From Coraliomargarita algicola (GTDB lineage: Bacteria; Verrucomicrobiota; Verrucomicrobiia; Opitutales; Coraliomargaritaceae): a stretch of 64,000 nt of DNA. Positions 1 through 7,875 of the stretch are shown piece by piece. The stretch is from positions 1,798,001 through 1,862,000 of the forward strand of contig NZ_CP138858.1 in the NCBI RefSeq assembly GCF_033878955.1. The letters are read 5' to 3'. Each line of letters starts with the position of its first letter. Positions within the stretch are counted from its first letter, which is position 1. Position numbers and translations under genes: made by a program. The notes below the pieces were generated by a model that was not told where the DNA came from, ran no database searches, and was given only the letters and a program-made list of their open reading frames with translations.

Positions 1-1
1 C

Positions 2-319
2 TCTCTCAAAGCCGGCGGCACGGGGCTCAATCTGACAGCTGCCTCACATGTCATTCACTTCGACCGCTGGTGGAACCCCGCCATTGAAAACCAGGCCACC
101 GACCGCGCTTTTCGCATTGGCCAACGGCGCAACGTCTTGGTGCATAAGTTCATTACCACAGGCACGCTGGAAGAAAGAATCGACAAACTGATCTCTGGAA
201 AACAAAACACTGCCAATCAGATCTTGACCAGCGGCAGTGCAGAAAAAGCATTCACTGATATGAACAACGATGAGCTAATGGACTTCGTCCGCCTCGACCT
301 GAGCCAATCCCAATCATGA
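2..319 (+). CDS. SNF2-family DEAD/DEAH helicase, C-terminal end only (5' truncated by window)
   Basis: Only the last ~105 codons are present, read in the frame starting at base 2. The visible part carries the helicase C-lobe signatures of SNF2/Rad54-type ATPases: KAGGTGLNLTAA (motif V) and DRWWNPAIENQATDRAFRIGQ (motif VI, with the arginine finger). The tail, EERIDKLISGKQNTANQIL, is also typical of the bacterial HepA/SNF2 family. Such proteins are ATP-driven DNA translocases that remodel protein-DNA complexes. The stop overlaps the next start (ATGA, 316-319), so translation is probably coupled to the SWIM-domain gene downstream. This helicase/SWIM pairing is common in bacteria. The N-terminal lobe lies outside the window. 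Confidence 0.9.
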   Translation, partial: SLKAGGTGLNLTAASHVIHFDRWWNPAIENQATDRAFRIGQRRNVLVHKFITTGTLEERIDKLISGKQNTANQILTSGSAEKAFTDMNNDELMDFVRLDLSQSQS

Positions 320-1053
320 GCTGGGACGACGAATCCCCCCGCTATCTGAGCGTCGCAGAGCGCAAGCGCCTCGCGGCCCAAAAAGCGAAAGAACTGGCAG
401 AAGAAGGCTACCAGCTAAAGCCCTTGGGCGAGCTCAAGAGCCGCCAAAAAATCGCCAGCAGCTTCTGGGGGCGCAGCTGGTGCCGCCATTTGGAGTCCTT
501 TAGCGACTACGACAGCCGCCTGCCACGCGGCCGCAGCTACCTGCGCAACGGCGCCATTCTGCACCTCTCCATCGAGCCTGGCAGGATCGAAGCCATGGTG
601 CACGGCTCCGAGCTCTACGAACTCAGCATCGAGATCGCCCCCCTGCCCCCCGAACAATGGACCGCGGTCAAGCAGGCCTGCCAAGGTAAGATCGCCAGCC
701 TGATCGAATTGCTACAGGGCAAGCTATCCGACGAGATTATGCGCGTAGTGACCCATCCCGGCAGCGGGCTCTTCCCCCAGCCAGAGCAGATTCATTTCAA
801 CTGCAACTGCCCCGACTGGGCCGACATGTGCAAACACGTGGCCGCCGTGCTCTACGGCGTGGGCGCACGACTCGACGACTGCCCCGAGCTACTCTTCAAA
901 CTCCGGGGCGTCGATCAGAGCGAGCTGATCCACTTGGACAGCGCGCAATCAGGCATCGCGCGCGGAAGCCGCCGTTCTCGCCGCCGCACCTTGTCCGACG
1001 ACGCCGTCAGCGATGTCTTCGGCCTGAGCGCGGAAGACCCAGAACTGGACTGA
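316..1053 (+). CDS. SWIM zinc-finger domain protein
   Basis: This 245-residue soluble protein has a SWIM zinc-binding motif near residues 160-180: CNCPDWADMCKHVAAVLY, matching CxCx(n)CxH. SWIM domains in bacteria usually accompany SNF2-family helicases and are thought to mediate DNA or protein contacts. The start overlaps the helicase stop by four bases (ATGA), so the two form a translationally coupled pair. The C-terminal tail is rich in Arg/Ser (around residues 215-230) and looks disordered and basic. No enzymatic motif is visible. Family assignment is strong; the exact role is inferred from the partner. Confidence 0.85.
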   Translation: MSWDDESPRYLSVAERKRLAAQKAKELAEEGYQLKPLGELKSRQKIASSFWGRSWCRHLESFSDYDSRLPRGRSYLRNGAILHLSIEPGRIEAMVHGSELYELSIEIAPLPPEQWTAVKQACQGKIASLIELLQGKLSDEIMRVVTHPGSGLFPQPEQIHFNCNCPDWADMCKHVAAVLYGVGARLDDCPELLFKLRGVDQSELIHLDSAQSGIARGSRRSRRRTLSDDAVSDVFGLSAEDPELD

Positions 1054-1183
1054 TCACTCCACCCTGCCCCTAAAGCACGGTCAACTCGCCCACCTCGTAA
1101 AATATTAGAGAGGCCGCTTGCCTGATTGAATTTGGAACTTATAGTCGACGTAGTCTACTAAGGTCTCAAATACTAGATAAACT

Positions 1184-2620
1184 ATGTTTCTTCCAAAAAT
1201 AATTCAAGGCGGTATGGGTGCGGGTGTATCTGACTGGAAACTCGCAAATTCAGTTGCAGCCGCCGGACAACTAGGCGTGATCTCTGGCACAGCCTTAGAC
1301 TCTGTCATGGTGCGACGTTTACAACTGGGTGACATTGGCGGTCACATGCGACGTGGCTTGGCCGCCTTCCCCGTGCCTGCAGTCGCCGAGCGCATTTTAG
1401 CCCGTTACTTTAGATCGGAAGCGGAACAAAACGATAAACCACTCCGTCTCATCTCGGGCTTCCGGATCGATCCCAACGAACATGTCGTGGACCTGGCGAT
1501 CGCGGCGAACTTCGTCGAAGTTTTCCTCGCCAAAGAAGGGCACGATGGCCATGTCGGCGTGAATTATTTGGAAAAGATTCAACTGCCCAATTTGACCTCC
1601 ATGTTTGGCGCCATGCTCGCGGGCGTGGACAACGTCCTGATGGGAGCCGGCATTCCTCGCACGATTCCTGGTATTTTGGACTCGCTAGCAGAGTGGAAGC
1701 CAGTGGAGATGCGTATCAACGTAGAAGACGCCGACAAAGAGGATGCTTACTATACCCGTTTCGATCCGCTCCAGTGGATTCGCTCTCACTTGCCACATTT
1801 CGAGCTGCCGCAGCTCAAGCGGCCCGATTTCTTTCCCATTATTTCCTCCAATGTATTAGCCCTCACTTTGGCTAAAAAATCGACGGGGAAAGTCAACGGC
1901 TTCATCGTCGAGCGCCACATCGCTGGCGGCCACAATGCGCCGCCACGCGGCGGCATGAAATTGGACGAAAATGACGAACCGATCTATGGCCCCAAGGACG
2001 AAGCCAACCTGGCTCAGCTCAGCAAGATGGGCATCCCCTTTTGGCTCGCAGGCGGCGGCTCCTCCGAAACGGGGCTAAAAGATGCATTGGCCGCTGGTGC
2101 GGCCGGCATCCAAGTCGGCACAGCCTTCGCCTATTGTGATGAGTCTGGCTTTGATGCATCCATCAAGAAACGTGTGCTCGAAAAAGTGAAAAACGGTGAA
2201 GCCAAGATATTCACCGACTCACGCGGCTCGCCGACAGGTTTCCCATTTAAAGTCGTCAACTTGGAGGGCACCCTCTTCGAGCCCGAGGTCTATGAATCGC
2301 GCAAGCGTATTTGCGACCTATGCTACCTGCGTCATCCTTACAAAAAAGCCGATGCCACCATCGGCTATCGCTGCCCCTCCGAACCGGTCAAAGACTACAT
2401 CAAAAAGGGCGGCAAAGAAGAAGATACGGTCGGTCGCAAATGCCTGTGCAATGGCTTGATGGCAGCCATCGGCATGCCACAAAAATATAAAGACGGCGGC
2501 GAGGAGCCAGCCATGGTGACCAGTGGTGATGATGTCACCAAGCTCAGCCGTTTTGTGAATTGGGACACTATGAGTTACTCTTCACAGGATGTGATCAAAG
2601 AACTGCTCAGCCAGATATAG
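1184..2620 (+). CDS. Nitronate monooxygenase / 2-nitropropane dioxygenase-like flavoprotein
   Basis: This 478-residue protein is of the FMN-dependent TIM-barrel NMO/enoyl-reductase-like family. It opens with the barrel strand PKIIQGGMGAGVSDWKLANS. FMN phosphate-binding segments follow: HIAGGHNAPPRGG (around residue 245), WLAGGGSSETGLKDALAAGA and GIQVGTAFAYC (around 290-320). The family oxidises nitronates or related small molecules, but the physiological substrate cannot be read here. Unusually, after the barrel there is a cysteine-rich C-terminal extension with CDLCYLRH, YRCPSEP and RKCLCNG (residues ~380-430), which may bind a metal or Fe-S cluster. It is transcribed alone and ends about 115 bp before the permease gene. 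Confidence 0.8.
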   Translation: MFLPKIIQGGMGAGVSDWKLANSVAAAGQLGVISGTALDSVMVRRLQLGDIGGHMRRGLAAFPVPAVAERILARYFRSEAEQNDKPLRLISGFRIDPNEHVVDLAIAANFVEVFLAKEGHDGHVGVNYLEKIQLPNLTSMFGAMLAGVDNVLMGAGIPRTIPGILDSLAEWKPVEMRINVEDADKEDAYYTRFDPLQWIRSHLPHFELPQLKRPDFFPIISSNVLALTLAKKSTGKVNGFIVERHIAGGHNAPPRGGMKLDENDEPIYGPKDEANLAQLSKMGIPFWLAGGGSSETGLKDALAAGAAGIQVGTAFAYCDESGFDASIKKRVLEKVKNGEAKIFTDSRGSPTGFPFKVVNLEGTLFEPEVYESRKRICDLCYLRHPYKKADATIGYRCPSEPVKDYIKKGGKEEDTVGRKCLCNGLMAAIGMPQKYKDGGEEPAMVTSGDDVTKLSRFVNWDTMSYSSQDVIKELLSQI

Positions 2621-2735
2621 TCTGTCTGGATCTGACGCGGACGACGAGCAAGGAAACTCAAACGTGAATCCAATCAAGAATACAGATGAGCGCTGACTAG
2701 CTTCTGTTGCCTGATCTCTGATCTCTGACTCAAGG

Positions 2736-3911
2736 ATGAATAACTTTATCACAAGTTTCGCCCGGAATACTTGGGACATGGTGGCCGAAATGGCCCCCTA
2801 TCTATTGTTCGGCTTCGCCTTTGCGGGACTGCTGCATATCTTGATACGCAAGGACTTCGTGCAACATTGGCTGGGAAAACCTGGACTGGGCGGCGTCATC
2901 AAAGCCAGTGTGTTAGGTGTGCCGATGCCCCTGTGCTCCTGCGCAGTCATTCCAGTCGCCGCTTCCTTGCGCAAAAGTGGAGCCACTCGCGGGGCCACCG
3001 CCTCTTTCCTCAGCTCCACCCCGCAGACGGGCATCGACAGCATTCTGGCAACTTACGCCCTGCTCGGTGGACTCTTCACCATGGTGCGCATCGCTGTCGC
3101 CTTTGTAACAGGAATCGTAACGGGCTACATCATTGAGCTCTTTTGTAAAGATACGCCCAGCACCCCCGCCGCCTCAATAAAGCCTGTGGTGGTGCCGAAC
3201 AGTGCAAATTTTGCCGCCCTCTCACTGGCGCCCCCCACGCACACCCCGACCATGGGACTGCCCACCGGCCCCTTAATCAGGACCGCCCCCGAAGACCAAA
3301 CTGACACCACTGCCAAGCCAGACACATGTTGCTGCAGTCGCCCCGCTCCCAAGCGCAAGCCGATAGATGCACTCCGCTACGGCTTCGTCACCTTGCCCTC
3401 CGACTTAGCCACATCCTTGATCATCGGTCTAGTGCTGGCTGGCTTGATCACCACCCTGCTGCCGACCGACCTACTGAGTGGCTCCTTTAGCACTGGCCCG
3501 CTGGCCTTTTTACTCGCGACAGCGATCAGCCTACCACTCTACGTATGTGCGACCGCCTCCATCCCGATGGCCTATGCACTCATGGCAGCGGGGCTTTCGC
3601 CCGGCGCAGCCTTGGTATTTCTGATTGCAGGCCCTGCAACGAATACCGCCACCATCGTCACCGTATGGAAGATGCTCGGCCGGCGCGCCACCGCGATCTA
3701 CCTACTCTGCCTCTTGCTGATCTCTTGGCTGGCTGGCTGGTTATTAAACTCTGCCCTCAAGCAAGATGCCGATGCCAGCGCCATGCACGCGCACGGCAGC
3801 ATGCACCCCAGCCTCTGGCAACATGCCACCGGTATATTGCTGATCGGCTTGCTGGTTTTCTCGTATTGGAAAAGCCGCCAGCAGACCACAAAGTCTTGCT
3901 GTGCAGGCTAA
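2736..3911 (+). CDS. Permease of the SO_0444 / YraQ (DUF318) type, probable Cu/Zn efflux transporter
   Basis: This is a 391-residue polytopic membrane protein with about eight to ten hydrophobic segments. The family signature PMPLCSCAVIPVAASLRKSG, followed by SSTPQTGIDS, lies at residues ~65-95. The second half repeats the fold with a related LYVCATASIPMAYALMAAG and AGPATNTATI. A cytosolic loop around residues 190-205 contains a CCC cluster and the protein ends in SCCAG; both are plausible soft-metal ligands. Homologues annotated as SO_0444 transporters are implicated in Cu/Zn export. The specificity here is inferred. A hairpin follows the gene directly (3917-3940). Confidence 0.8.
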   Translation: MNNFITSFARNTWDMVAEMAPYLLFGFAFAGLLHILIRKDFVQHWLGKPGLGGVIKASVLGVPMPLCSCAVIPVAASLRKSGATRGATASFLSSTPQTGIDSILATYALLGGLFTMVRIAVAFVTGIVTGYIIELFCKDTPSTPAASIKPVVVPNSANFAALSLAPPTHTPTMGLPTGPLIRTAPEDQTDTTAKPDTCCCSRPAPKRKPIDALRYGFVTLPSDLATSLIIGLVLAGLITTLLPTDLLSGSFSTGPLAFLLATAISLPLYVCATASIPMAYALMAAGLSPGAALVFLIAGPATNTATIVTVWKMLGRRATAIYLLCLLLISWLAGWLLNSALKQDADASAMHAHGSMHPSLWQHATGILLIGLLVFSYWKSRQQTTKSCCAG

Positions 3912-3916
3912 GACCT

Positions 3917-3940
3917 AGGGGCTTCATTGATGAAGCCCCT
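3917..3940 (+). terminator. Perfect 11-bp hairpin after the permease gene
   Basis: AGGGGCTTCAT (3917-3927) and ATGAAGCCCCT (3930-3940) pair perfectly around a 2-base loop, five bases after the permease stop. No U-tract follows, so it may work as a weak terminator or an mRNA 3'-end stabiliser rather than a canonical intrinsic terminator. Confidence 0.5.
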
Positions 3941-3991
3941 GGAAATGAATAATTATTTGCGATTCACGTATCCACGACACAGCTTGGCGGA

Positions 3992-4981
3992 TTGGAATAT
4001 TTACACACAAAGATCGCTGAATTCGCGGGAGACTGGACTCCTTGGACTTTGCTTGCGCTCTATACTCTTAGCTCAGGGCTCATTCTGTGGCGTCTGCATG
4101 CGATGGCGCAACGCGGCCGCAGTAGTGCCGTCCTGAGTGCCGGTTTACTGCCCTATGCCACGGGATGGGGAAACCTATGCTTAGTCTGGCTGCTGCTCCG
4201 AATCGACGGCCCCACCGAAGCCATCCCCCTCAACCTATGGACAAATAATCTCACGAGTCTCAGCCTCATGCTGGCCTTACCCGCGCTCATCTGGGGGCTT
4301 AAACTCATTCCGGACTCACAAAGCAAAAAATCGTCGCCAGCATCCCCCGCAATCCGCGGCCCGTTCATACTGAATTGTGTCACGTTCATACTCTTAAGCC
4401 TGGCCACCTGGCAGCTGGGGCAAGATGGCGAGATCGATCGTAACGAAGGCTTCGCTCTACTAGGTCTATTTGCCCTGTGGCAATGCCTACAAATCTTTCA
4501 AGCGCTCAAACGAACACCTGCTGCAAGCACTGTAAGTATCCCTCTGAGCTTGCTCGATGGCCTACTCATTTTAGTCGGTGGCTTTATCAGCCTACTCGCC
4601 GTCGATGGTATCGTCACGACGCTCATGGCACAAGAAACAGGCTTCTTCAGCATCCTGCAGCTAGGCCTGCTCACGGGAGCACTCATGCTATTGCCCAATG
4701 CAATGCTAGCCTGGCACTACGCGCGCCAACAACGTGCGGACGCGGTCTACCACTCGCAACTGAGCGACGCTCATATCTGCATGCCGCTTTGCCTCGCTCT
4801 GTGCGCGATCTTCAAACCTCTGGCATTGCCGACTTTTTTACTAGACGGCCTGCTATTCCTATCCGCGCTCGCACTGGTGCACCTGCTCTGCCTACAACTA
4901 CTCAAGGAATTACCCAAATTAGTGGCGGCCGGACTACTCGCCGTCTATGCGTATGCGCTCTTTATACAGTTTTCGCTATGA
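3992..4981 (+). CDS. Unknown polytopic membrane protein
   Basis: The protein has 329 residues with roughly eight to nine hydrophobic segments, starting at about residue 15 (WTLLALYTLSSGLILW) and ending in a membrane helix. I do not recognise a family. The start is a TTG at 3992 preceded by GGCGGA. No ATG lies between the upstream in-frame stop and the first helix, so TTG is the best choice. Its TGA overlaps the ATG of the PfkB kinase (ATGA at 4978-4981), which argues for co-expression with the kinase. It has no obvious transporter signature or catalytic motif. It could be an integral membrane partner or an unrelated passenger. Confidence 0.65.
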   Translation: MEYLHTKIAEFAGDWTPWTLLALYTLSSGLILWRLHAMAQRGRSSAVLSAGLLPYATGWGNLCLVWLLLRIDGPTEAIPLNLWTNNLTSLSLMLALPALIWGLKLIPDSQSKKSSPASPAIRGPFILNCVTFILLSLATWQLGQDGEIDRNEGFALLGLFALWQCLQIFQALKRTPAASTVSIPLSLLDGLLILVGGFISLLAVDGIVTTLMAQETGFFSILQLGLLTGALMLLPNAMLAWHYARQQRADAVYHSQLSDAHICMPLCLALCAIFKPLALPTFLLDGLLFLSALALVHLLCLQLLKELPKLVAAGLLAVYAYALFIQFSL

Positions 4982-5877
4982 CAACAAACTCCCCCATCAT
5001 TGATGTGCTTTGCGTGGGCTACGCCTGTGTCGACATTAACTTCACAGCGCCCCACCACCCCGGAACGGACGAAAAAGTGCGTGCTTTGTCGATGCATAGC
5101 TGCGGTGGCGGCCCCGCCTCCAACGCGGCCGTGGCGATCGCACGCCTGGGAGGCAATGCCGCTTTTGCCGGCTATTTAGGCAGCGACGCTTTTGGTGAAG
5201 CCCACCTGCGAGAGCTGATCGAAGCAGGCGTCCAAAGCAGCGGCATCCATCGCGCCGCCGCCCCCACCCCAGTGGCTGCTGTCACCATTAAGCCAGACGG
5301 CCAACGCTCGATTATAGATTATCGTGCACCCAGTGCACTCGCCCCCGATGACAGCATAAGCCTGCACAGCAGCCCCGCCCGTGTCTTATTGGTCGATGGT
5401 CACCAACCACTCCTCTCATTAAAGCTGGTAGACGAGGCACGGAGTCTGGGCATACCCAGTGTGTTGGATGCCGGCTCGATTAACGACGGCACTCAACTGC
5501 TCTATAACAAGGTCGACTACTTGATCACTTCAGAGAAATTTGCCCGTCAGTTTAGTGGAGAAGACGCGCCACGCTCGGCACTGGCCTCACTGGACGGTGC
5601 GGCACCGTTCACCGCAGTGACTTGGGGCGCTGAGGGTGTTTATTGGCAAGATGAGGAGGGCCAGCACCACATGCCGGCCTTCGACATCGAAGCCGTCGAC
5701 ACCACCGGAGCAGGCGATGCCTTTCACGGCGCCTTCGCACTAGGACTCGCACAAGGCATGCCGCTACGCGAAAATCTCAGACGCGCCTGCGCCACCGCAG
5801 CTTTGACCTGCCTAAAAACAGGTGCACGCGACGCACTGCCGAAGCGACAGCAAGTGGACGCACTTTGCGGGCTGTGA
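4978..5877 (+). CDS. PfkB-family carbohydrate kinase
   Basis: This 299-residue ribokinase-type sugar kinase begins at the ATG overlapping the upstream stop; a longer reading extends back in frame over the membrane-protein gene but is not credible. The N-terminal PfkB signature lies in CGGGPASNAAVAIARLGG (around residues 40-57). The C-terminal signature, DTTGAGDAFHGAFALGL (around residues 240-256), contains the anion hole and catalytic Asp in GAGD. The family phosphorylates sugars or nucleosides with ATP. The substrate cannot be assigned from sequence alone. It converges on the alkaline phosphatase gene with only 25 bp between the stops. Confidence 0.9.
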   Translation: MTTNSPIIDVLCVGYACVDINFTAPHHPGTDEKVRALSMHSCGGGPASNAAVAIARLGGNAAFAGYLGSDAFGEAHLRELIEAGVQSSGIHRAAAPTPVAAVTIKPDGQRSIIDYRAPSALAPDDSISLHSSPARVLLVDGHQPLLSLKLVDEARSLGIPSVLDAGSINDGTQLLYNKVDYLITSEKFARQFSGEDAPRSALASLDGAAPFTAVTWGAEGVYWQDEEGQHHMPAFDIEAVDTTGAGDAFHGAFALGLAQGMPLRENLRRACATAALTCLKTGARDALPKRQQVDALCGL

Positions 5878-5902
5878 ATTTCACCCCGCACCGACTCAGA
5901 AG

Positions 5903-7330
5903 CTACGAGGTCTGAATGCCCAGTGACTTTGTTAGGATTCCAAACAGCTCATAATTTCGAACAAATGCAGGCACAGTCTCCGAACCGGGACCGAAGGCAA
6001 ACAGCTCCACACACTCCGAAGTGTGATTCCCCGAAGTCCAACCGACTGCAGTCATCGCTTGAAGCTGCGCACCAAAGGCTTCGATAAAGGCGCCACTTAA
6101 ATATTTCGCTTTTGCTTTAATCGCACGTTGAACGATGGCCGCCTGCTCGGGAGTCGCATCGATGCCGAAGGCCATTTTGACATACTTAGGATCAAACTTC
6201 TTTGCCTCCATCAGACGTGAATGCAGCCATTCGAAGCTGTATTTCAGTTGATTGATTCGGTCCAGTGCGGGGCCACTATCTTTATAACCAGCCCCCGCGC
6301 CGTTCAGCTGACAACCTGCGGTGCCATGATCTGTCGTAATCACCAACATCGTGTCTGGGTGCGCATCAATATACTCCAATGCAAGAGGAATGCAGGCATC
6401 AAACTCCAAAAACTCATGTAATATGGCTCCTGCATCATTGGCGTGCCCGGCATGATCCACACGCCCTCCTTCGACTTGTAGCACAAAACCATCTTTAGCC
6501 CGATCCAGCCGGGCTAACGCGACGCGAAACATATCGACCAAGCTAGGCGTGTCCTCGCGTGGCTGCTGATTTTCACGATCAATTGCATAAGGTATGTGAC
6601 TCTTTGCAAATAAACCGATCAAAGGCCCCTGCCCCGCAGCGGCCTCGGTCAGCTCTGTGCGGTTTCTCACATACGTGTAGCCCTTATCCACAAAGCGTGG
6701 GATATATTGAATCACACTGCCATCTTCACGCTTCTGGGTGAAATGACGTGCCCCGCCACCGAGAATAACATCGACCTCGCGCTCTAAATATTGCTGAGCG
6801 ATCTCATCTTCCATGTTACGTTCAGGCACATTGGCCGCAAAACCTGCCGGCGTGGCATGCGTGACACGACAAGTCGTCACCAGTCCAGTCGCCTTACCCG
6901 CCTCCTTCGCGTAGCTAAAGATAGGCTTCAGCGATTCCCCGGCTGCGTCTACATTGACCGCGCCGTTGTCAATGCGCTGACCACAGCCCCAGGAGCTGGC
7001 GGCCGCCGAAGAGTCCGTAACTGGCGAACTCGCCGAAGCAGTATCCTGATACGCACGCTGCAGATCTTCGCGTTCAAACAGCTGCATCCAATTTAATGGC
7101 GTCTGCTGGTGTCGCAATTTCCAATGGTGAGCCAGGCCCACAGTGCCATTAGACAAGCCATCCACCACTAGAAAAATGACGTTTTTTGCCTGTCCTGACG
7201 AGTGCTCCGCACCTCGCCCCGCAGTCGACGCTGAAGCGACCGCAGCAGAGCTCGATAAAAATGAAGCCGCACCAGCAAGTCCGGACAGTTTTAAAAATTG
7301 GCGACGAGAGGCTGGAGTTAAATTTTCCAT
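5903..7330 (-). CDS. Alkaline phosphatase (PhoA superfamily), TAT-exported
   Basis: The protein has 475 residues. The N-terminus carries a twin-arginine signal (SRRQFLKLSGLAG) followed by a hydrophobic stretch, so it should be exported folded. Catalytic features of the PhoA fold are visible: the metal-binding VVDGLSNG (~residue 56), the nucleophile loop PVTDSSAAASSWGCG with Ser at ~107, VEGGRVDHAGHANDAGA, ITTDHG and SGNHTSE. It hydrolyses phosphomonoesters in the periplasm to release phosphate. It is transcribed alone, converging with the PfkB gene. It belongs with several other phosphate-related genes in the window. Confidence 0.93.
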   Translation of the reverse strand: MENLTPASRRQFLKLSGLAGAASFLSSSAAVASASTAGRGAEHSSGQAKNVIFLVVDGLSNGTVGLAHHWKLRHQQTPLNWMQLFEREDLQRAYQDTASASSPVTDSSAAASSWGCGQRIDNGAVNVDAAGESLKPIFSYAKEAGKATGLVTTCRVTHATPAGFAANVPERNMEDEIAQQYLEREVDVILGGGARHFTQKREDGSVIQYIPRFVDKGYTYVRNRTELTEAAAGQGPLIGLFAKSHIPYAIDRENQQPREDTPSLVDMFRVALARLDRAKDGFVLQVEGGRVDHAGHANDAGAILHEFLEFDACIPLALEYIDAHPDTMLVITTDHGTAGCQLNGAGAGYKDSGPALDRINQLKYSFEWLHSRLMEAKKFDPKYVKMAFGIDATPEQAAIVQRAIKAKAKYLSGAFIEAFGAQLQAMTAVGWTSGNHTSECVELFAFGPGSETVPAFVRNYELFGILTKSLGIQTS

Positions 7331-7407
7331 GCCACAAGAGCTATCAGTAAAACGTCGCTGCGAAAGCCGGAAATTAAAATTATAGGCTTATTCACCAAAA
7401 TATAAAA

Positions 7408-7436
7408 AACGCCGTCCCCGGAACAGGAACGACGTT
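7408..7436 (-). terminator. Intrinsic terminator of the small lipoprotein gene
   Basis: Read on the minus strand, an 11-bp stem (AACGTCGTTCC pairing with GGGACGGCGTT, with G-T wobbles) and a 7-base loop are followed by a run of T residues. It lies 24 bp after the stop of the 7461-7685 gene. Confidence 0.85.
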
Positions 7437-7460
7437 GAAAGATCAGCGTGCTGCTGAAGA

Positions 7461-7685
7461 CTAGTCACGGTAGCCTTCAATATTGCCAGACTTGTAACGC
7501 TCCATCAGTAGCCCCGACCCCGTCGAGCCCTCATATGCGGTCTTTTGCGTCGCACCGTCATTGCCCATGGTCGAAGAACCTGTAGCAGGCGCAGCTTCTT
7601 CAGTCATGGATGCGTTATCGTTCGACGCGCAGCCAGAAAAGAAGAGTGCAGCGATGAGAAGTGTAATAATGTGTGATAGTTTCAT
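7461..7685 (-). CDS. Small lipoprotein of unknown function
   Basis: The 74-residue product has a short signal peptide ending in a lipobox, FFSGC (Cys19), so the mature protein of ~56 residues should be lipid-anchored. The mature part is Ser/Thr/Gly/Ala-rich and looks disordered, ending in MERYKSGNIEGYRD. No family is recognised. It has its own terminator and lies divergent from ppk, with a 190-bp shared upstream region. Confidence 0.7.
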   Translation of the reverse strand: MKLSHIITLLIAALFFSGCASNDNASMTEEAAPATGSSTMGNDGATQKTAYEGSTGSGLLMERYKSGNIEGYRD

Positions 7686-7875
7686 AATATATAATGAGTT
7701 GCAGTCTTACGCTCAGCCATTTTTTCAATGATTGCAACACTCTTGAGGTTTATTCTTCAATTCAATTAGGGTCTCGCCTAAAATATTGGGCAGGATTCTA
7801 TGTTAAAAGTCAGCATGGAGACGGGCTCTGGCTTGCTTAAAGGCCTGAACCCACACATGGTCCCAAAATCTATAG

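Noticed and set aside
4477..4977. N-terminal extension of the PfkB kinase
   Set aside because: It overlaps the upstream membrane-protein gene and has no kinase character; the ATGA overlap at 4978 gives the natural start.
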